Source: Opitutales bacterium
GTDB taxonomy: Bacteria > Verrucomicrobiota > Verrucomicrobiia > Opitutales > Oceanipulchritudinaceae
DNA: 36,210 bases
NCBI GenBank assembly: GCA_016928295.1
Contig: JAFGLA010000076.1
Coordinates: 1-36,210, forward strand
Direction of reading: 5' to 3'
The notes beneath the pieces were generated by a model. That model made no database searches. It was given only the letters and a program-made list of their open reading frames with translations, and was not told the origin of the DNA. Each line of letters starts with the position of its first letter. The first letter of the stretch is position 1. This document shows positions 1 to 7,880 of the stretch, one piece after another. The translations under genes and the position numbers were made by a program.

Positions 1-1
1 C

Positions 2-787
2 ATCTCGGGCCTCGAACACTTCGACACGCTCGTGCGTGTGGACCAGAGCCCCATCGGGCAGAGTCAGCGCAGCAATCCGGCCACGTTCACGAAGACTTTC
101 GACCTGCTCCGCACCCTGTATTCGCAGACTCCGCTTTCAAAAATTCGCGGCTACGGACCGGCGAGGTTCAGCTTCAACATGCGCGGCGGGCGCTGCGAGC
201 ACTGCGGGGGCGACGGGCAGATCAAGCTCGACATGCAGTTTCTCGCGGATGTGTACGTGGAATGCCCGAGCTGCCACGGGATGCGCTACAACCGCGAAAC
301 GCTGGAGGTGCGTTACAAGGGCATATCCATAGGCGAGGCGCTGAACCTGACCGTGGACGAGGCTTACGAGTTGTTCAAGGCCGCGCCTAAGCTCGCGCAG
401 AAACTGGGCACGATGAGGGCCGTGGGCCTTGGCTACCTGAAGCTCGGCCAGAGCGCGGACACCCTTTCCGGCGGCGAGGCGCAGAGGCTGAAGCTGTCGC
501 TGGAATTGTCGCGCCGCACTCAGGGCCGCGCCCTGTACATTCTCGACGAGCCGACAACGGGCCTGCACTGGGCGGACATACAGCTACTCATCGACCTGCT
601 TTTCAAGCTGCGCGACGCGGGCAACACCATAATCGTAATCGAGCACAATACGGACCTTATCAAACTGGCCGACTGGGTGCTGGATCTTGGCCCGGGCGGG
701 GGCCGCAGGGGCGGCAAACTGGTCTATTCAGGCACGGTGGAAGGGCTTTGCGACTGCAAGGAATCCCTCACCGGCGCAACTTTGTAG
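2..787 (+). CDS. uvrA: UvrA excinuclease ABC subunit A, C-terminal part (5' truncated by window edge)
   Basis: C-terminal third of the nucleotide-excision-repair damage sensor UvrA, a DNA-binding ABC ATPase that loads UvrB at lesions. The frame is open from base 2, so the gene begins outside the window and the internal Met/Val near base 32 is not its start. Visible in order: the VDQSPIG stretch that follows the EHFD element in UvrA, a zinc module with two CxxC pairs (CEHC and CPSC, about bases 194-280), the ABC signature LSGGEAQR, Walker [11 protein letters not shown], and the switch histidine in VIEHN. The protein ends where UvrA proteins normally end (ESLTGATL), so the 3' end looks intact. 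It converges with fabF, and a minus-strand terminator lies between them. Assignment is secure; whether the full gene is standard or an enlarged UvrA cannot be seen. Confidence 0.95.
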   Translation: MSGLEHFDTLVRVDQSPIGQSQRSNPATFTKTFDLLRTLYSQTPLSKIRGYGPARFSFNMRGGRCEHCGGDGQIKLDMQFLADVYVECPSCHGMRYNRETLEVRYKGISIGEALNLTVDEAYELFKAAPKLAQKLGTMRAVGLGYLKLGQSADTLSGGEAQRLKLSLELSRRTQGRALYILDEPTTGLHWADIQLLIDLLFKLRDAGNTIIVIEHNTDLIKLADWVLDLGPGGGRRGGKLVYSGTVEGLCDCKESLTGATL

Positions 788-830
788 TGCGACGCCAGCA
801 AGGCCCCTCTTTAGACAAGGGCACCCCCAT

Positions 831-868
831 CAAACAAAAAGGCGCACGCGTTTTACTGCGTGCGCCTT
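831..868 (-). terminator. Intrinsic terminator of fabF
   Basis: Perfect 11-bp inverted repeat (839-849 with 858-868, arms AAGGCGCACGC/GCGTGCGCCTT) around an 8-nt loop. Read on the minus strand it is followed by TTTTTGTTTG, a classic U-tract. It lies 16 bases after the fabF stop, so it ends the fab transcript; on the plus strand no T-run follows. Confidence 0.85.
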
Positions 869-883
869 GAAATGTATTTTGGC

Positions 884-2140
884 CTACTTCTCGTATTTGC
901 GGAAGATAACGGCTGCGTTATGGCCGCCGAAGCCGAGATTCGTACTCATGGCAATTTTCACGTCCGCCTTGGCCTTCACGTTGGGCGTGTAGTCAAGATC
1001 GCATTCCGGGTCCGGCGTATTGTAATTGATCGTCGGGGGAATCCAGCCCGTGTTGATTGCCTTGATCGAGGCTATCGCCTCGATCGCACCGGCAGCGCCT
1101 AGCAAATGGCCCGTCATGCTCTTTGTGGAGCTGACCTTGAGCTTGTAGGCGTGCTCGCCGAACACCTTCTTGATTGCACCCGTCTCGCCGCTGTCGTTGT
1201 AGGGCGTGGACGTACCGTGGGCGTTGATATAGTCCACGTCCTCGGGAGCGATTCCGGCGTCCTTGAGCGCGTTTTTAAGGCACATCACAAGGCCGTAGCC
1301 GTCGGGATCGGGCGAGGTGATGTGGTAGGCGTCGCAGGAAGCGGCATGACCGATCACTTCAGCGTAGATTTTCGCACCGCGCTTGAGTGCGTGCTCCTCG
1401 GTTTCCAGAACGAGCATACCCGCGCCTTCACCCATGACAAAACCATCGCGAGTCTTGTCAAAGGGACGACTGGCCGTCTGCGGCGCGTCGTTGTACTGCG
1501 TGGACATGGCCTTCATGTTGCAGAAGCCCGCGAAGCCCAGCATCGTAAGAGCCGCTTCGCTGCCGCCTGCTATCATTACGTCAGCCTCGCCAAGACGAAG
1601 CATACGCATGGCGTCGCCCATGGCGTGGCTGCCCGTGGCACAGGCGCTCACAATGCCGTAGTTCGGCCCGCGCACCTTCAGCTCGATCGCGACGGAGCCG
1701 GAGGCCATGTTAGAGATCAGCATCGGAATCATCAGTGGGGATACGCGACGCGGTCCGCTCGCGAAGAGCCTCTGCGCCTGTCCCTCGATGGTCTCCATGC
1801 CGCCAATGCCGCTGCCGACGATTACGCCGATGCGGTCGCGGTCCAAAGAGTCCAGATCCATGCCAGAATCCTTGACCGCGAGTTTGGACGCGGCCACGGC
1901 GAACTGCGTATAGCGGTCGCTGCGCTTGGCATCCTTCGGGTCCATGTACTGGGCCGGATCGAAGTCATTGATTTCCCCAGCGACCTTGCAAGTCATGTTG
2001 CTGGAGTCGAAACGGGTCAGAGGTCCGATTCCGCTCTTTCCTTCGAGAAGGTTCTCAAAGAAGATATCGGCGTCACAGCCGAGGGCGGTAATCAGCCCCA
2101 TTCCGGTGATTACGATTTTTGGATATGGGCTTTTTTGCAT
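884..2140 (-). CDS. fabF: Beta-ketoacyl-ACP synthase II (FabF)
   Basis: Condensing enzyme of type II fatty-acid synthesis: joins malonyl-ACP to acyl-ACP to extend the chain by two carbons in the cytoplasm. The 418-residue product has the full thiolase-fold catalytic triad: Cys167 in SACATGSH, His308 in NAHGTSTPYND and His345 in STKSMTGHLLGAAG, plus the C-terminal GFGGHNA loop. Length is usual for FabF. I chose the ATG at 2140 (MQKSPYPKIVITG) because the family begins right at this KIVITGMG strand; an in-frame TTG four codons upstream lies inside the U-tract of a terminator hairpin. No Shine-Dalgarno sequence is visible. It is last in the minus-strand order fabG-acpP-fabF, but a terminator stands immediately before its start, so read-through or attenuation probably sets its level. 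Confidence 0.95.
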   Translation of the reverse strand: MQKSPYPKIVITGMGLITALGCDADIFFENLLEGKSGIGPLTRFDSSNMTCKVAGEINDFDPAQYMDPKDAKRSDRYTQFAVAASKLAVKDSGMDLDSLDRDRIGVIVGSGIGGMETIEGQAQRLFASGPRRVSPLMIPMLISNMASGSVAIELKVRGPNYGIVSACATGSHAMGDAMRMLRLGEADVMIAGGSEAALTMLGFAGFCNMKAMSTQYNDAPQTASRPFDKTRDGFVMGEGAGMLVLETEEHALKRGAKIYAEVIGHAASCDAYHITSPDPDGYGLVMCLKNALKDAGIAPEDVDYINAHGTSTPYNDSGETGAIKKVFGEHAYKLKVSSTKSMTGHLLGAAGAIEAIASIKAINTGWIPPTINYNTPDPECDLDYTPNVKAKADVKIAMSTNLGFGGHNAAVIFRKYEK

Positions 2141-2142
2141 CG

Positions 2143-2172
2143 GGCAAAACAAAACCGCCCAATGAGGCGGTT
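2143..2172 (-). terminator. Intrinsic terminator between acpP and fabF
   Basis: 7-bp stem (2153-2159 with 2166-2172, AACCGCC/GGCGGTT) with a 6-nt loop. On the minus strand the stem runs into TTTTGTTTTG just before the fabF ATG. It would end most acpP transcripts while allowing lower expression of fabF. Function is inferred from structure. Confidence 0.75.
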
Positions 2173-2212
2173 GTTGTAAGAGGTTAATCAGGATGAGAAA
2201 TGCCGGAAGGCA

Positions 2213-2470
2213 TTAGCTCACCTTGGCCGTGATGTAATCAACAACCGAGCCGAAAGTCTGGAGCTTTTCAGCATCGGCTTCGGGGATGTCCTGCCCGTCG
2301 AGTTCGGGCTGGAATTCTTCTTCAAGAGCCATGATCAGCTCGACCTGGTCGAGAGAGTCAGCTCCGAGATCGTCCACGAAGCGGACTTCGGGAGAGAGCT
2401 TTTCAGCGGGGACGTTGAGTTGGTCAACTACGACCTTCTTTACGCGTTCAGTGATACTTGTGTCCGACAT
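2213..2470 (-). CDS. acpP: Acyl carrier protein
   Basis: Small acidic carrier that holds growing acyl chains on a phosphopantetheine arm. At 85 residues it has the attachment motif GADSLDQVE with Ser39 as the modified residue, followed by helix II (LIMALEEEF) which partner enzymes recognise. Compared with E. coli AcpP, the loop between helix II and helix III is about five residues longer: EEEF is followed by QPELDGQD before IPEADAEKL, where E. coli has only three residues. The rest aligns without gaps. It sits 42 bases downstream of fabG and upstream of fabF, the usual fatty-acid cluster. No clear Shine-Dalgarno site precedes the ATG. Confidence 0.96.
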   Translation of the reverse strand: MSDTSITERVKKVVVDQLNVPAEKLSPEVRFVDDLGADSLDQVELIMALEEEFQPELDGQDIPEADAEKLQTFGSVVDYITAKVS

Positions 2471-2512
2471 GTTATTGACCGATTGTTCGTCGATTATTCG
2501 GGGTATGATGCA

Positions 2513-3259
2513 TCACATGACCATGCCGCCGTCAACCGTAAAAACCTGTCCTGTGATGTAAGCAGCCTCTTCGCTGCACAGATAGGTCGTCAGGGTGGCG
2601 ATTTCACTGGCTTTGCCAAGACGCTTGAGCGGAACATTAGCCAATGCGGCTTTCTTCTGCTCTTCGGTCAGGGCGCTGGTCATGTCTGTTTCAATAAACC
2701 CGGGAGCTACTGCGTTGCAGGTGATGTTACGGGAGGCAAACTCACGCGCCACGCTCTTTGTAAGGCCCAGAATGCCAGCCTTGGCTGCGGAGTAGTTTGC
2801 CTGCCCCGCGTTGCCCATCAGGCCCGACACGCTTGCCATGTTGATGATTCGGCCCCAACGCTTGCGCGCCATCGCGTAAGCAAGAGCCTTGGTCCAGTAG
2901 AAACAACTGGAAAGATTTGTGCGGATGACATCCTCCCACGCGGAATCCTCCATGCGAAGAAGCAGTCCGTCCTTTGTAATGCCCGCATTGTTGACGAGTA
3001 TGTCCACATGGCCGAGGCGATCCGTAAGTTCCTTGCCAGCGGCCGCAACAGCGGCGGAATCGCCAACGTCGAGGGCCAAAGCCTCAGCCTTGCCACCGGA
3101 GGCGATAATCTCCTCCGCAACCGCTCCGCAACTTGCCTCGTTGCGCGAAACGCACACAAGGTGCACTCCCTCGCTTGCAAGGGACAGCGCAATGGCCTTG
3201 CCTATGCCGCGTCCGGCTCCCGTGACTACCGCCACTCTGTTTTCAAATGTCAGGCGCAT
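2513..3259 (-). CDS. fabG: 3-oxoacyl-ACP reductase FabG
   Basis: NADPH-dependent reductase of the fatty-acid cycle, converting 3-oxoacyl-ACP to 3-hydroxyacyl-ACP. A 248-residue classical short-chain dehydrogenase: cofactor loop TGAGRGIG (13-20), NNAG (90-93), catalytic Ser143, Tyr156 and Lys160 (YSAAK), and the end GQVFTVDGGMVM typical of FabG. The ATG at 3259 gives the family length; the frame remains open 48 codons further upstream, but that stretch covers a terminator and low-quality sequence. First gene of the minus-strand fabG-acpP-fabF set, separated from the upstream DUF3016 gene by that terminator, so transcription likely starts in 3260-3320. Function is secure from motifs and neighbours. 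Confidence 0.95.
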   Translation of the reverse strand: MRLTFENRVAVVTGAGRGIGKAIALSLASEGVHLVCVSRNEASCGAVAEEIIASGGKAEALALDVGDSAAVAAAGKELTDRLGHVDILVNNAGITKDGLLLRMEDSAWEDVIRTNLSSCFYWTKALAYAMARKRWGRIINMASVSGLMGNAGQANYSAAKAGILGLTKSVAREFASRNITCNAVAPGFIETDMTSALTEEQKKAALANVPLKRLGKASEIATLTTYLCSEEAAYITGQVFTVDGGMVM

Positions 3260-3312
3260 AAGGGTCAATGCTTCACGTTGGAGAGAATCTTGCAAGCCTT
3301 TCGATAGGCAAT

Positions 3313-3357
3313 TCGGAAAAAGAAAAGGCCCAAGGAGTGGACCCCCAGAGGGCCTTT
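3313..3357 (-). terminator. Intrinsic terminator after the DUF3016 gene
   Basis: 8-bp inverted repeat (3324-3331 with 3350-3357, AAAGGCCC/GGGCCTTT) followed on the minus strand by CTTTTTCC. It lies 65 bases beyond the end of the DUF3016 gene and separates it from fabG. Confidence 0.7.
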
Positions 3358-3421
3358 GAAAAAGATTACCGTTCAGGAAGCGAACACGCCCCCTCTCCGG
3401 CACAATGGAAGACGTGCCTGC

Positions 3422-3892
3422 TTACAGTTCGCGGGCGAACCAGCTGCGCAGGCTGTCGCGCAGATAGGGAGCGATTTCGTCCCTGTCCGGCAAAGAAGGC
3501 TGCGTAAGAAGCTTGTTTACGATAACTTCGCTTCCAGACTTCAGCTCTTCCCCCGACTTGTCCGTGAGAACGTAGTCGAAGCTAATCCGCGCAAAGTAGG
3601 CTCCCTTGATAATGCGGGTGTCCTTGTAATCTGTCCACGGCTCGTATTCACCGGCAAGGTCCACGTCCTTTACGACAATCTTCAGGTTTTGCCCCTCTGC
3701 AAGACGGGCATCGGCCTGCTTGATGATGAAGGCTTCCAGACTGTCCAGAACCACTTGGCGGCTGTTATCCGACTTGGCCGACGAAGAATAGGCATCCTTG
3801 TAATTCTCTGGCGAAGCCCATTCCACGGTTGTGGCAGCCGAGGCCGCCAAAGGCATGATGAGTGCAGTCAATGCGAGTAGTGTCTTTTTCAT
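3422..3892 (-). CDS. Exported DUF3016 family protein
   Basis: 156-residue protein of unknown function, probably periplasmic. It starts with a clean Sec signal peptide (MKKTLLALTALIMPLAASAA, cleavage likely near residue 20). The body matches what I know of DUF3016: an early VEWASPENYKDA segment, the central DVDLAGEYEPW followed by DTRIIKGAYFARISFDY, and a late DEIAPYLRDSLRSWF helix. The start at 3892 is set by the signal peptide and by a strong Shine-Dalgarno site, AAGGAGG at 3900-3906, seven bases ahead; this is the best ribosome site in the window. It is divergent from the DUF481-like gene at 4146, both products being exported, so they may share the 3893-4145 control region. No enzymatic role is known for the family. 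Confidence 0.8.
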   Translation of the reverse strand: MKKTLLALTALIMPLAASAATTVEWASPENYKDAYSSSAKSDNSRQVVLDSLEAFIIKQADARLAEGQNLKIVVKDVDLAGEYEPWTDYKDTRIIKGAYFARISFDYVLTDKSGEELKSGSEVIVNKLLTQPSLPDRDEIAPYLRDSLRSWFAREL

Positions 3893-4145
3893 GTTAAGTC
3901 CTCCTTGGAACCTAATTAACGACAGACGATAATGAGAGTTGTTCCAGAAAACTGCAAACCGGCAAAAAAACGCATAACTCCATTGCACAGTTCATGACAA
4001 AAGAAACCGCAAAGAATCAAAATGCAAACTAGGTCAAAGAACCTAATCAACAAGGGCTTGAACTTGTATCCCGCCTGAAAAAAGCTGCAAAAAACATTAT
4101 GTGCGCTTGCCAACGGAGTCACCTTCAACAATGACTGGACATAGC
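3893..4145. promoter_or_regulatory. Divergent intergenic region between two exported-protein genes
   Basis: 253 bases, AT-richer than its flanks, between the DUF3016 gene (minus) and the DUF481-like gene (plus). It must contain both promoters. On the minus strand TTGTCA followed 18 bases later by TATGCG (within 3970-4002) is a weak candidate; no convincing plus-strand promoter was found. No hairpin or operator stands out. Confidence 0.4.
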
Positions 4146-5162
4146 ATGAAAAAGACCCTCTCCGCCTCAATCCTAGGCCTTCTTTTCACACTTTCAGCCC
4201 TCGGAGCAAGCGTCATCGAACTGAAGAACGGAGACCGGATAAGCGGTGAGGTAATATCAAAAGATGCCGAAAGCGTCCGCATATCGACAGAACTGCTTGG
4301 AGAGCTGACAATTCCGGCGTCATCAATCGTCGCCCTTGCAGAAGACACAAAGGAAGTTGCCGCCGCGGAACCCCCTCCGCCTCCTCCACCGCCACCAGCC
4401 CCCCTGCCACCGCCGCAGGAAGAAAAGGCGCACTCCTTCATCCCGGGCATGAACGGCCTGCGCACTGCCTCAGCGTCGTTTCTTCGCATGATAAACATAT
4501 GGGAGGAGTGGAAGAGCAACCTCAGCGTGTCGCTCAGCCTACTAAGCGGCCAGACAGACTCGCGCAGCACGAACGTGTCCTTCAACACGGAGCGCAAGTG
4601 GACAAAACAAAGCCTCCGCTTTGAGGTGACGCAGGAATACGAAGTCAACAAGACCGACGGCGTGCGCAGCGTTACCCGCGACCGCTTCAAGGCAACGGGC
4701 CGCTACCGCCACGACATTTCCAAAAGCATGTTCTTCCAGTCCGACACCCAGTACATGTATGCAAGGGTGAAGGGCATCGACCACGACATCAGGCAGAGCC
4801 TTGGTCTTGGTTGGTTCCTCGTGCAGTCGGACAAACTCAGCGTCAGCCTTACCCCGTCGGTTACGACCCAGTACACGGTCCTTAACGGGGAATCCCAAGA
4901 CGTAGCATGCTCGCCAACAATTTACGAAGAAGTCGTTTACAAGTGGAGCGACACGGTGAACGTGCGCCAGGAAGCCTCGGCACTGTTTCCTGTGAACGGC
5001 GACGCGGACCCGAGCTACCACTTCGCCGCGATTTTCCAAAACAAGTTCATGGAAAACCTCTCCTTCAACGTCGAATACCTCTTTGACTACGACGGCGCGG
5101 TGGCAGAAGACGTGGACGCAAGCCAGCACAGCCTGCGCTTGGGCCTCGGACTGTCGTTCTAA
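4146..5162 (+). CDS. DUF481-like outer-membrane beta-barrel protein
   Basis: 338-residue exported protein. A signal peptide (MKKTLSASILGLLFTLSALGAS) is followed by a short domain IELKNGDRISGEVISKDAESVRIST, an element commonly found ahead of DUF481 barrels, then a run of nine or more prolines (about 75-95) acting as a linker. The rest alternates polar and hydrophobic residues in paired strands and ends in LRLGLGLSF, with the terminal aromatic residue expected of a Bam-inserted barrel. DUF481 proteins such as YdiY are outer-membrane proteins of uncertain role, sometimes linked to salt stress. ATG 4131, five codons upstream, is an alternative start with GGAG 12 bases ahead; 4146 was preferred for the clean signal peptide. 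It converges with hemB, 32 bases away, without a visible terminator. Confidence 0.75.
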   Translation: MKKTLSASILGLLFTLSALGASVIELKNGDRISGEVISKDAESVRISTELLGELTIPASSIVALAEDTKEVAAAEPPPPPPPPPAPLPPPQEEKAHSFIPGMNGLRTASASFLRMINIWEEWKSNLSVSLSLLSGQTDSRSTNVSFNTERKWTKQSLRFEVTQEYEVNKTDGVRSVTRDRFKATGRYRHDISKSMFFQSDTQYMYARVKGIDHDIRQSLGLGWFLVQSDKLSVSLTPSVTTQYTVLNGESQDVACSPTIYEEVVYKWSDTVNVRQEASALFPVNGDADPSYHFAAIFQNKFMENLSFNVEYLFDYDGAVAEDVDASQHSLRLGLGLSF

Positions 5163-5194
5163 AACGAGCTTAAATCCAAGAAGGTAACGCGCGA

Positions 5195-6190
5195 CTATTT
5201 ACCTAACTCTCTGGCGATTTCCGCTGCGAAGTAGCTGAAGATAATGTCCGCGCCCGCCCTCTTGATGGCGAGCAGACTTTCGTCCCGCGTGCGCCCGTAG
5301 TCGAGCCATCCAAGCTGGGCAGCCGCGACTATCTGCGCGTATTCGCCGGACACCTGATAGGCCGCGACGGGCAGCTCCGTCAAATCCCGCGCCATGCGGA
5401 TAATGTCCAGATACGGTCCGGCGGGCTTTACCATGAGCATGTCCGCCCCTTCTTCGATATCGAGTAACAGCTCGCGCCTCGCCGCGCGCGAATTGGCAGG
5501 GTCCAACTGATAGGTATCCTTGCCGAGCAATGCCGTCCCCGCCGCGTTTGCGCTGCCCACGGCATCACGAAAAGGTCCGTAGTAGGCGCTGGCGTACTTT
5601 GCGCTGTAAGCCATGACGCCTGTCGCCGAAAGGCCCGCCGCGTCCAAGGTCGAACGAATCGCGCCGATTCGCCCGTCCATCATGTCGCTTGGCGCTACAA
5701 AGTCCACGCCAGCCTGCGCGTGCAAAACGGCCATCCGGCAGAGTATGCCCACGGTGACATCGTTATCCACATCCCGCCCGTCGGCAGTCAGGACGCCGTC
5801 GTGCCCGTGGCTGGTGTACGGGTCCAGAGCAATGTCCGTAAAAAGCAATAGCTTGGGCAACTCCGCCTTGAGCGCCCGAACTGCACGCAATACGAGCGTG
5901 TCCTCGTTCAACGCCTCGCACGCGCCAGCATCCTTAAGCGAGCCGTCCAGCTTGGGAAAGAGCGCAACGCCACGAATGCCAAGAGCGAAAAGCTCTCTAC
6001 ATTCCTGCACTAGCTGACGGATAGTCAGGCGCTTTTGCCCGGGCATCGACGCAATCGACTCTGCCTCGCCGTCTCCATCTATGACAAAGAGCGGCTGCAC
6101 AAGATCGCAAAGCGACACGCTGTTTTCGCGCACAAGGTCGCGTATCTGTGCACTTTTCCGCAAACGACGGGGACGAATGGGTAGCTCCAT
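5195..6190 (-). CDS. hemB: Porphobilinogen synthase (delta-aminolevulinic acid dehydratase)
   Basis: Condenses two 5-aminolevulinate molecules to porphobilinogen, the second committed step of haem synthesis, in the cytoplasm. 331 residues from the ATG at 6190 (MELPIRPRRLRKS), the usual family start; in-frame ATGs at 6205 and 6214 would add a few non-conserved residues. Both active-site lysines are present: Lys198 in YSAKYASAYYGPFRDA and the Schiff-base Lys255 in MLMVKPAGPY. The metal site reads DIALDPYTSHGHDGVL: the three zinc cysteines of E. coli HemB are replaced by Ala121, Asp123 and Asp131, so this is the magnesium-type enzyme seen in Pseudomonas and Bradyrhizobium. It stands alone, divergent from the polyprenyl synthase gene. 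Confidence 0.96.
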   Translation of the reverse strand: MELPIRPRRLRKSAQIRDLVRENSVSLCDLVQPLFVIDGDGEAESIASMPGQKRLTIRQLVQECRELFALGIRGVALFPKLDGSLKDAGACEALNEDTLVLRAVRALKAELPKLLLFTDIALDPYTSHGHDGVLTADGRDVDNDVTVGILCRMAVLHAQAGVDFVAPSDMMDGRIGAIRSTLDAAGLSATGVMAYSAKYASAYYGPFRDAVGSANAAGTALLGKDTYQLDPANSRAARRELLLDIEEGADMLMVKPAGPYLDIIRMARDLTELPVAAYQVSGEYAQIVAAAQLGWLDYGRTRDESLLAIKRAGADIIFSYFAAEIARELGK

Positions 6191-6317
6191 GATGCGCGGC
6201 AACATACTCCCCATGAAGCAGCATTTCAAGAAGAGCCTCAAGGCCAGCTCTAACAACTGGTTTCGCAGCGAGAACGAAGTTTTGCGGATGGATGGACAAG
6301 GCTTCCAGCGCTAGCTC

Positions 6318-6345
6318 TTGCCATTGTTAAGACAACCCTTAATGT
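6318..6345 (+). promoter_or_regulatory. Candidate promoter of the polyprenyl synthase gene
   Basis: TTGCCA (6318-6323, five of six matches to the -35 consensus), a 16-base spacer, and TAATGT (6340-6345, weak -10). The predicted transcription start falls at about 6351-6352, on the A of the ATG, which would make the mRNA leaderless. Pattern reading only. Confidence 0.3.
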
Positions 6346-6351
6346 AACTTA

Positions 6352-7362
6352 ATGCACAGCAGCAAGGACGGATTCACAGGCCCCGACGGGACCGCAAGCA
6401 TGGCGACGCTTACAGCGCCGCTGGCCGCACACATGGCGGCCCTTGATTCCTTCCTCGCGTCCGAATTGGAACACTTCGAGCCGGAACTGCGCGACATGGT
6501 GAGCGACGCCTTTGCACACAGCGGCAAACGCCTCCGCCCGATACTGAGCTTTTTCAGCGGCTGGAAGGGAACTGAAGTAAACGAAGCACTGGTGCGAAGC
6601 GCGGCGATCGTGGAAATGGTTCATCTGGCGACGCTTGTACACGACGACATCCTCGACGGGGCAAAGCTGCGCCACGGAGCGCCAACAAGCGTCGCGGTGA
6701 ACGGCGCACACGCCGCTGTGCTTTTGGGCGACGCCCTGTTTTCCGAAGCACTCTGCCTTGCGGCTGACTTTGAAACCACGCAAGTGTGCCGCGTCGTGGC
6801 AAGGGCTACGCGCAGAGTCTGCGCAGGTGAAATCGGCCAGACCTTCGCAAGGGGCGACTCGGCCCTGTCCCTCGAAAGCTACTACCGTGCGATAGAACTG
6901 AAAACGGCGGAGCTTTTCCGCGCCTCCTGCTACCTTGGCGCGCTAATCGGCGGCCACGGCGAACAGTTCGCAAACGCGGCGGAAACCTACGGCCTGCACC
7001 TAGGCCGCGCATACCAGATTTACGACGACGTGGCCGACCTTCTCGGCGACGAAAAGGCCATCGGAAAGACGCTCGGCACAGACCTTGCGAGCGGAAAGTT
7101 CACCCTGCCACTGCTCCTCCTTCTGGAAGGGCGCGACGAGGCGCAGCGCAATGAAATGGCAAAGGAACTGGCCCAAATGAGCCACGAAGATATTCGCGAG
7201 ATTCTGGAAGAAGCGGAAATTATTCCCTGCGTTCAGGAAGCCTTCAACGCGGAAATTACAGCCGCAAAGCTGGCCATAGCCCCGTATTCAGCCCTTCCGG
7301 CCTTCGCTCCGATGCGAGCGCTGGCCCAGTTCGTTGGTTCGCTGGTTTCAAGAATGGTGTAA
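6352..7362 (+). CDS. Polyprenyl diphosphate synthase (trans, long-chain type)
   Basis: Adds isopentenyl diphosphate units head-to-tail onto an allylic diphosphate. 336 residues with all family marks: GKRLRP (58-63), first aspartate-rich motif DDILD (98-102) with downstream RHG, TAELFRAS (about 185-192), the second motif YDDVADLLGD (224-233) and the DLASGKFTLPLLLLLE segment. Residues four and five before the first motif are small (Ala93, Thr94), which in this family suggests a long product such as an octaprenyl or longer quinone side chain; that is inference. The start at 6352 has no Shine-Dalgarno site; ATG 6400 is an alternative that still includes every motif. It stands alone, divergent from hemB. 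Confidence 0.92.
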   Translation: MHSSKDGFTGPDGTASMATLTAPLAAHMAALDSFLASELEHFEPELRDMVSDAFAHSGKRLRPILSFFSGWKGTEVNEALVRSAAIVEMVHLATLVHDDILDGAKLRHGAPTSVAVNGAHAAVLLGDALFSEALCLAADFETTQVCRVVARATRRVCAGEIGQTFARGDSALSLESYYRAIELKTAELFRASCYLGALIGGHGEQFANAAETYGLHLGRAYQIYDDVADLLGDEKAIGKTLGTDLASGKFTLPLLLLLEGRDEAQRNEMAKELAQMSHEDIREILEEAEIIPCVQEAFNAEITAAKLAIAPYSALPAFAPMRALAQFVGSLVSRMV

Positions 7363-7440
7363 AAAAGCAACAAGACCGCAGCAAGAGCCTTGCAGCAAGC
7401 TAAACTGTGTATGCCAAGGCAGTAACGACACCACCGCTCA

Positions 7441-7608
7441 ATGATGAGAAACACGCTATTTACATTATTGGGAATGGCTCTAGTCGCGGTTTCATTCCAT
7501 TGCCAACTTGATATCCCTGCGCACACTAAAACGTCAGAAGGATATTATCCCGAGATTTATGGACCAGTGTCTTATTTTAGACCTTATGTTATTGGATCTG
7601 CGGCATAA
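7441..7608 (+). CDS. Possible small exported peptide (55 residues), unrecognised
   Basis: Starts with two ATGs and opens with a signal-like segment MMRNTLFTLLGMALVAVSFHC, a basic end followed by a hydrophobic run and a Cys at residue 21. The Cys could suggest a lipoprotein, but SFHC is a poor lipobox. The remainder is Tyr/Pro-rich (GYYPEIYGPVSYFRPY). There is no Shine-Dalgarno site, and base composition is AT-rich, unlike its neighbours. It could be a recently acquired small gene, a fragment of a larger lost gene, or chance. I do not recognise it. Confidence 0.3.
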   Translation: MMRNTLFTLLGMALVAVSFHCQLDIPAHTKTSEGYYPEIYGPVSYFRPYVIGSAA

Positions 7609-7766
7609 TTTCCATTCTATGCATCGTTAATATCATCCGAATCGTTCGCTGTTCTCGCAACAATAGAGACAACAAGAATTCCAAATGATACTTATTTAAA
7701 CTGGTCCAATCTATAGAAAAGATAACATTTAAGCCAGCTATCAAGGGATGCACAAAAAGTTTTCTT

Positions 7767-7798
7767 AAAAAGCGGAGCCGTACGCGGTTCCGCTTTTT
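7767..7798. terminator. Strong bidirectional intrinsic terminator
   Basis: Ten-base arms AAAAAGCGGA (7767-7776) and TCCGCTTTTT (7789-7798) enclose an inner CCG/CGG pair with a TACG tetraloop. T-runs occur on both strands, so it can stop transcription from either side. It closes the AT-rich stretch and insulates the reductase gene. Confidence 0.85.
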
Positions 7799-7840
7799 CG
7801 TGCAGCTCCCGCGATTCCCAGGACAAGGGCTGCTCACTGT

Positions 7841-7869
7841 TTGACCTCTGCGCTTACAGGAGCCATACT
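7841..7869 (+). promoter_or_regulatory. Candidate promoter of the short-chain reductase gene
   Basis: TTGACC (7841-7846, five of six), exactly 17 bases, then CATACT (7864-7869, four of six). The predicted start near 7876 leaves only about five bases before the ATG at 7881. The AGGAG at 7858-7862 lies within the spacer and so could not act as a ribosome site. Confidence 0.45.
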
Positions 7870-7880
7870 TTAAACACATC

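Larger units (their letters stand above)
7363..7880. other. AT-rich intergenic stretch
   Basis: 518 bases between the polyprenyl synthase and the short-chain reductase genes. The part 7430-7740 is visibly poorer in GC than the rest of the window. It contains a possible 55-codon ORF (7441-7608), a strong two-way terminator (7767-7798) and a candidate promoter (7841-7869), described separately. A long minus-strand frame runs across the region but has no domain features and overlaps the reductase gene. Confidence 0.6.

Noticed and set aside
1106-2179. Long plus-strand frame opposite fabF
   Set aside because: Antisense shadow of a conserved FabF; no domain pattern and His/Val/Arg-rich nonsense composition.
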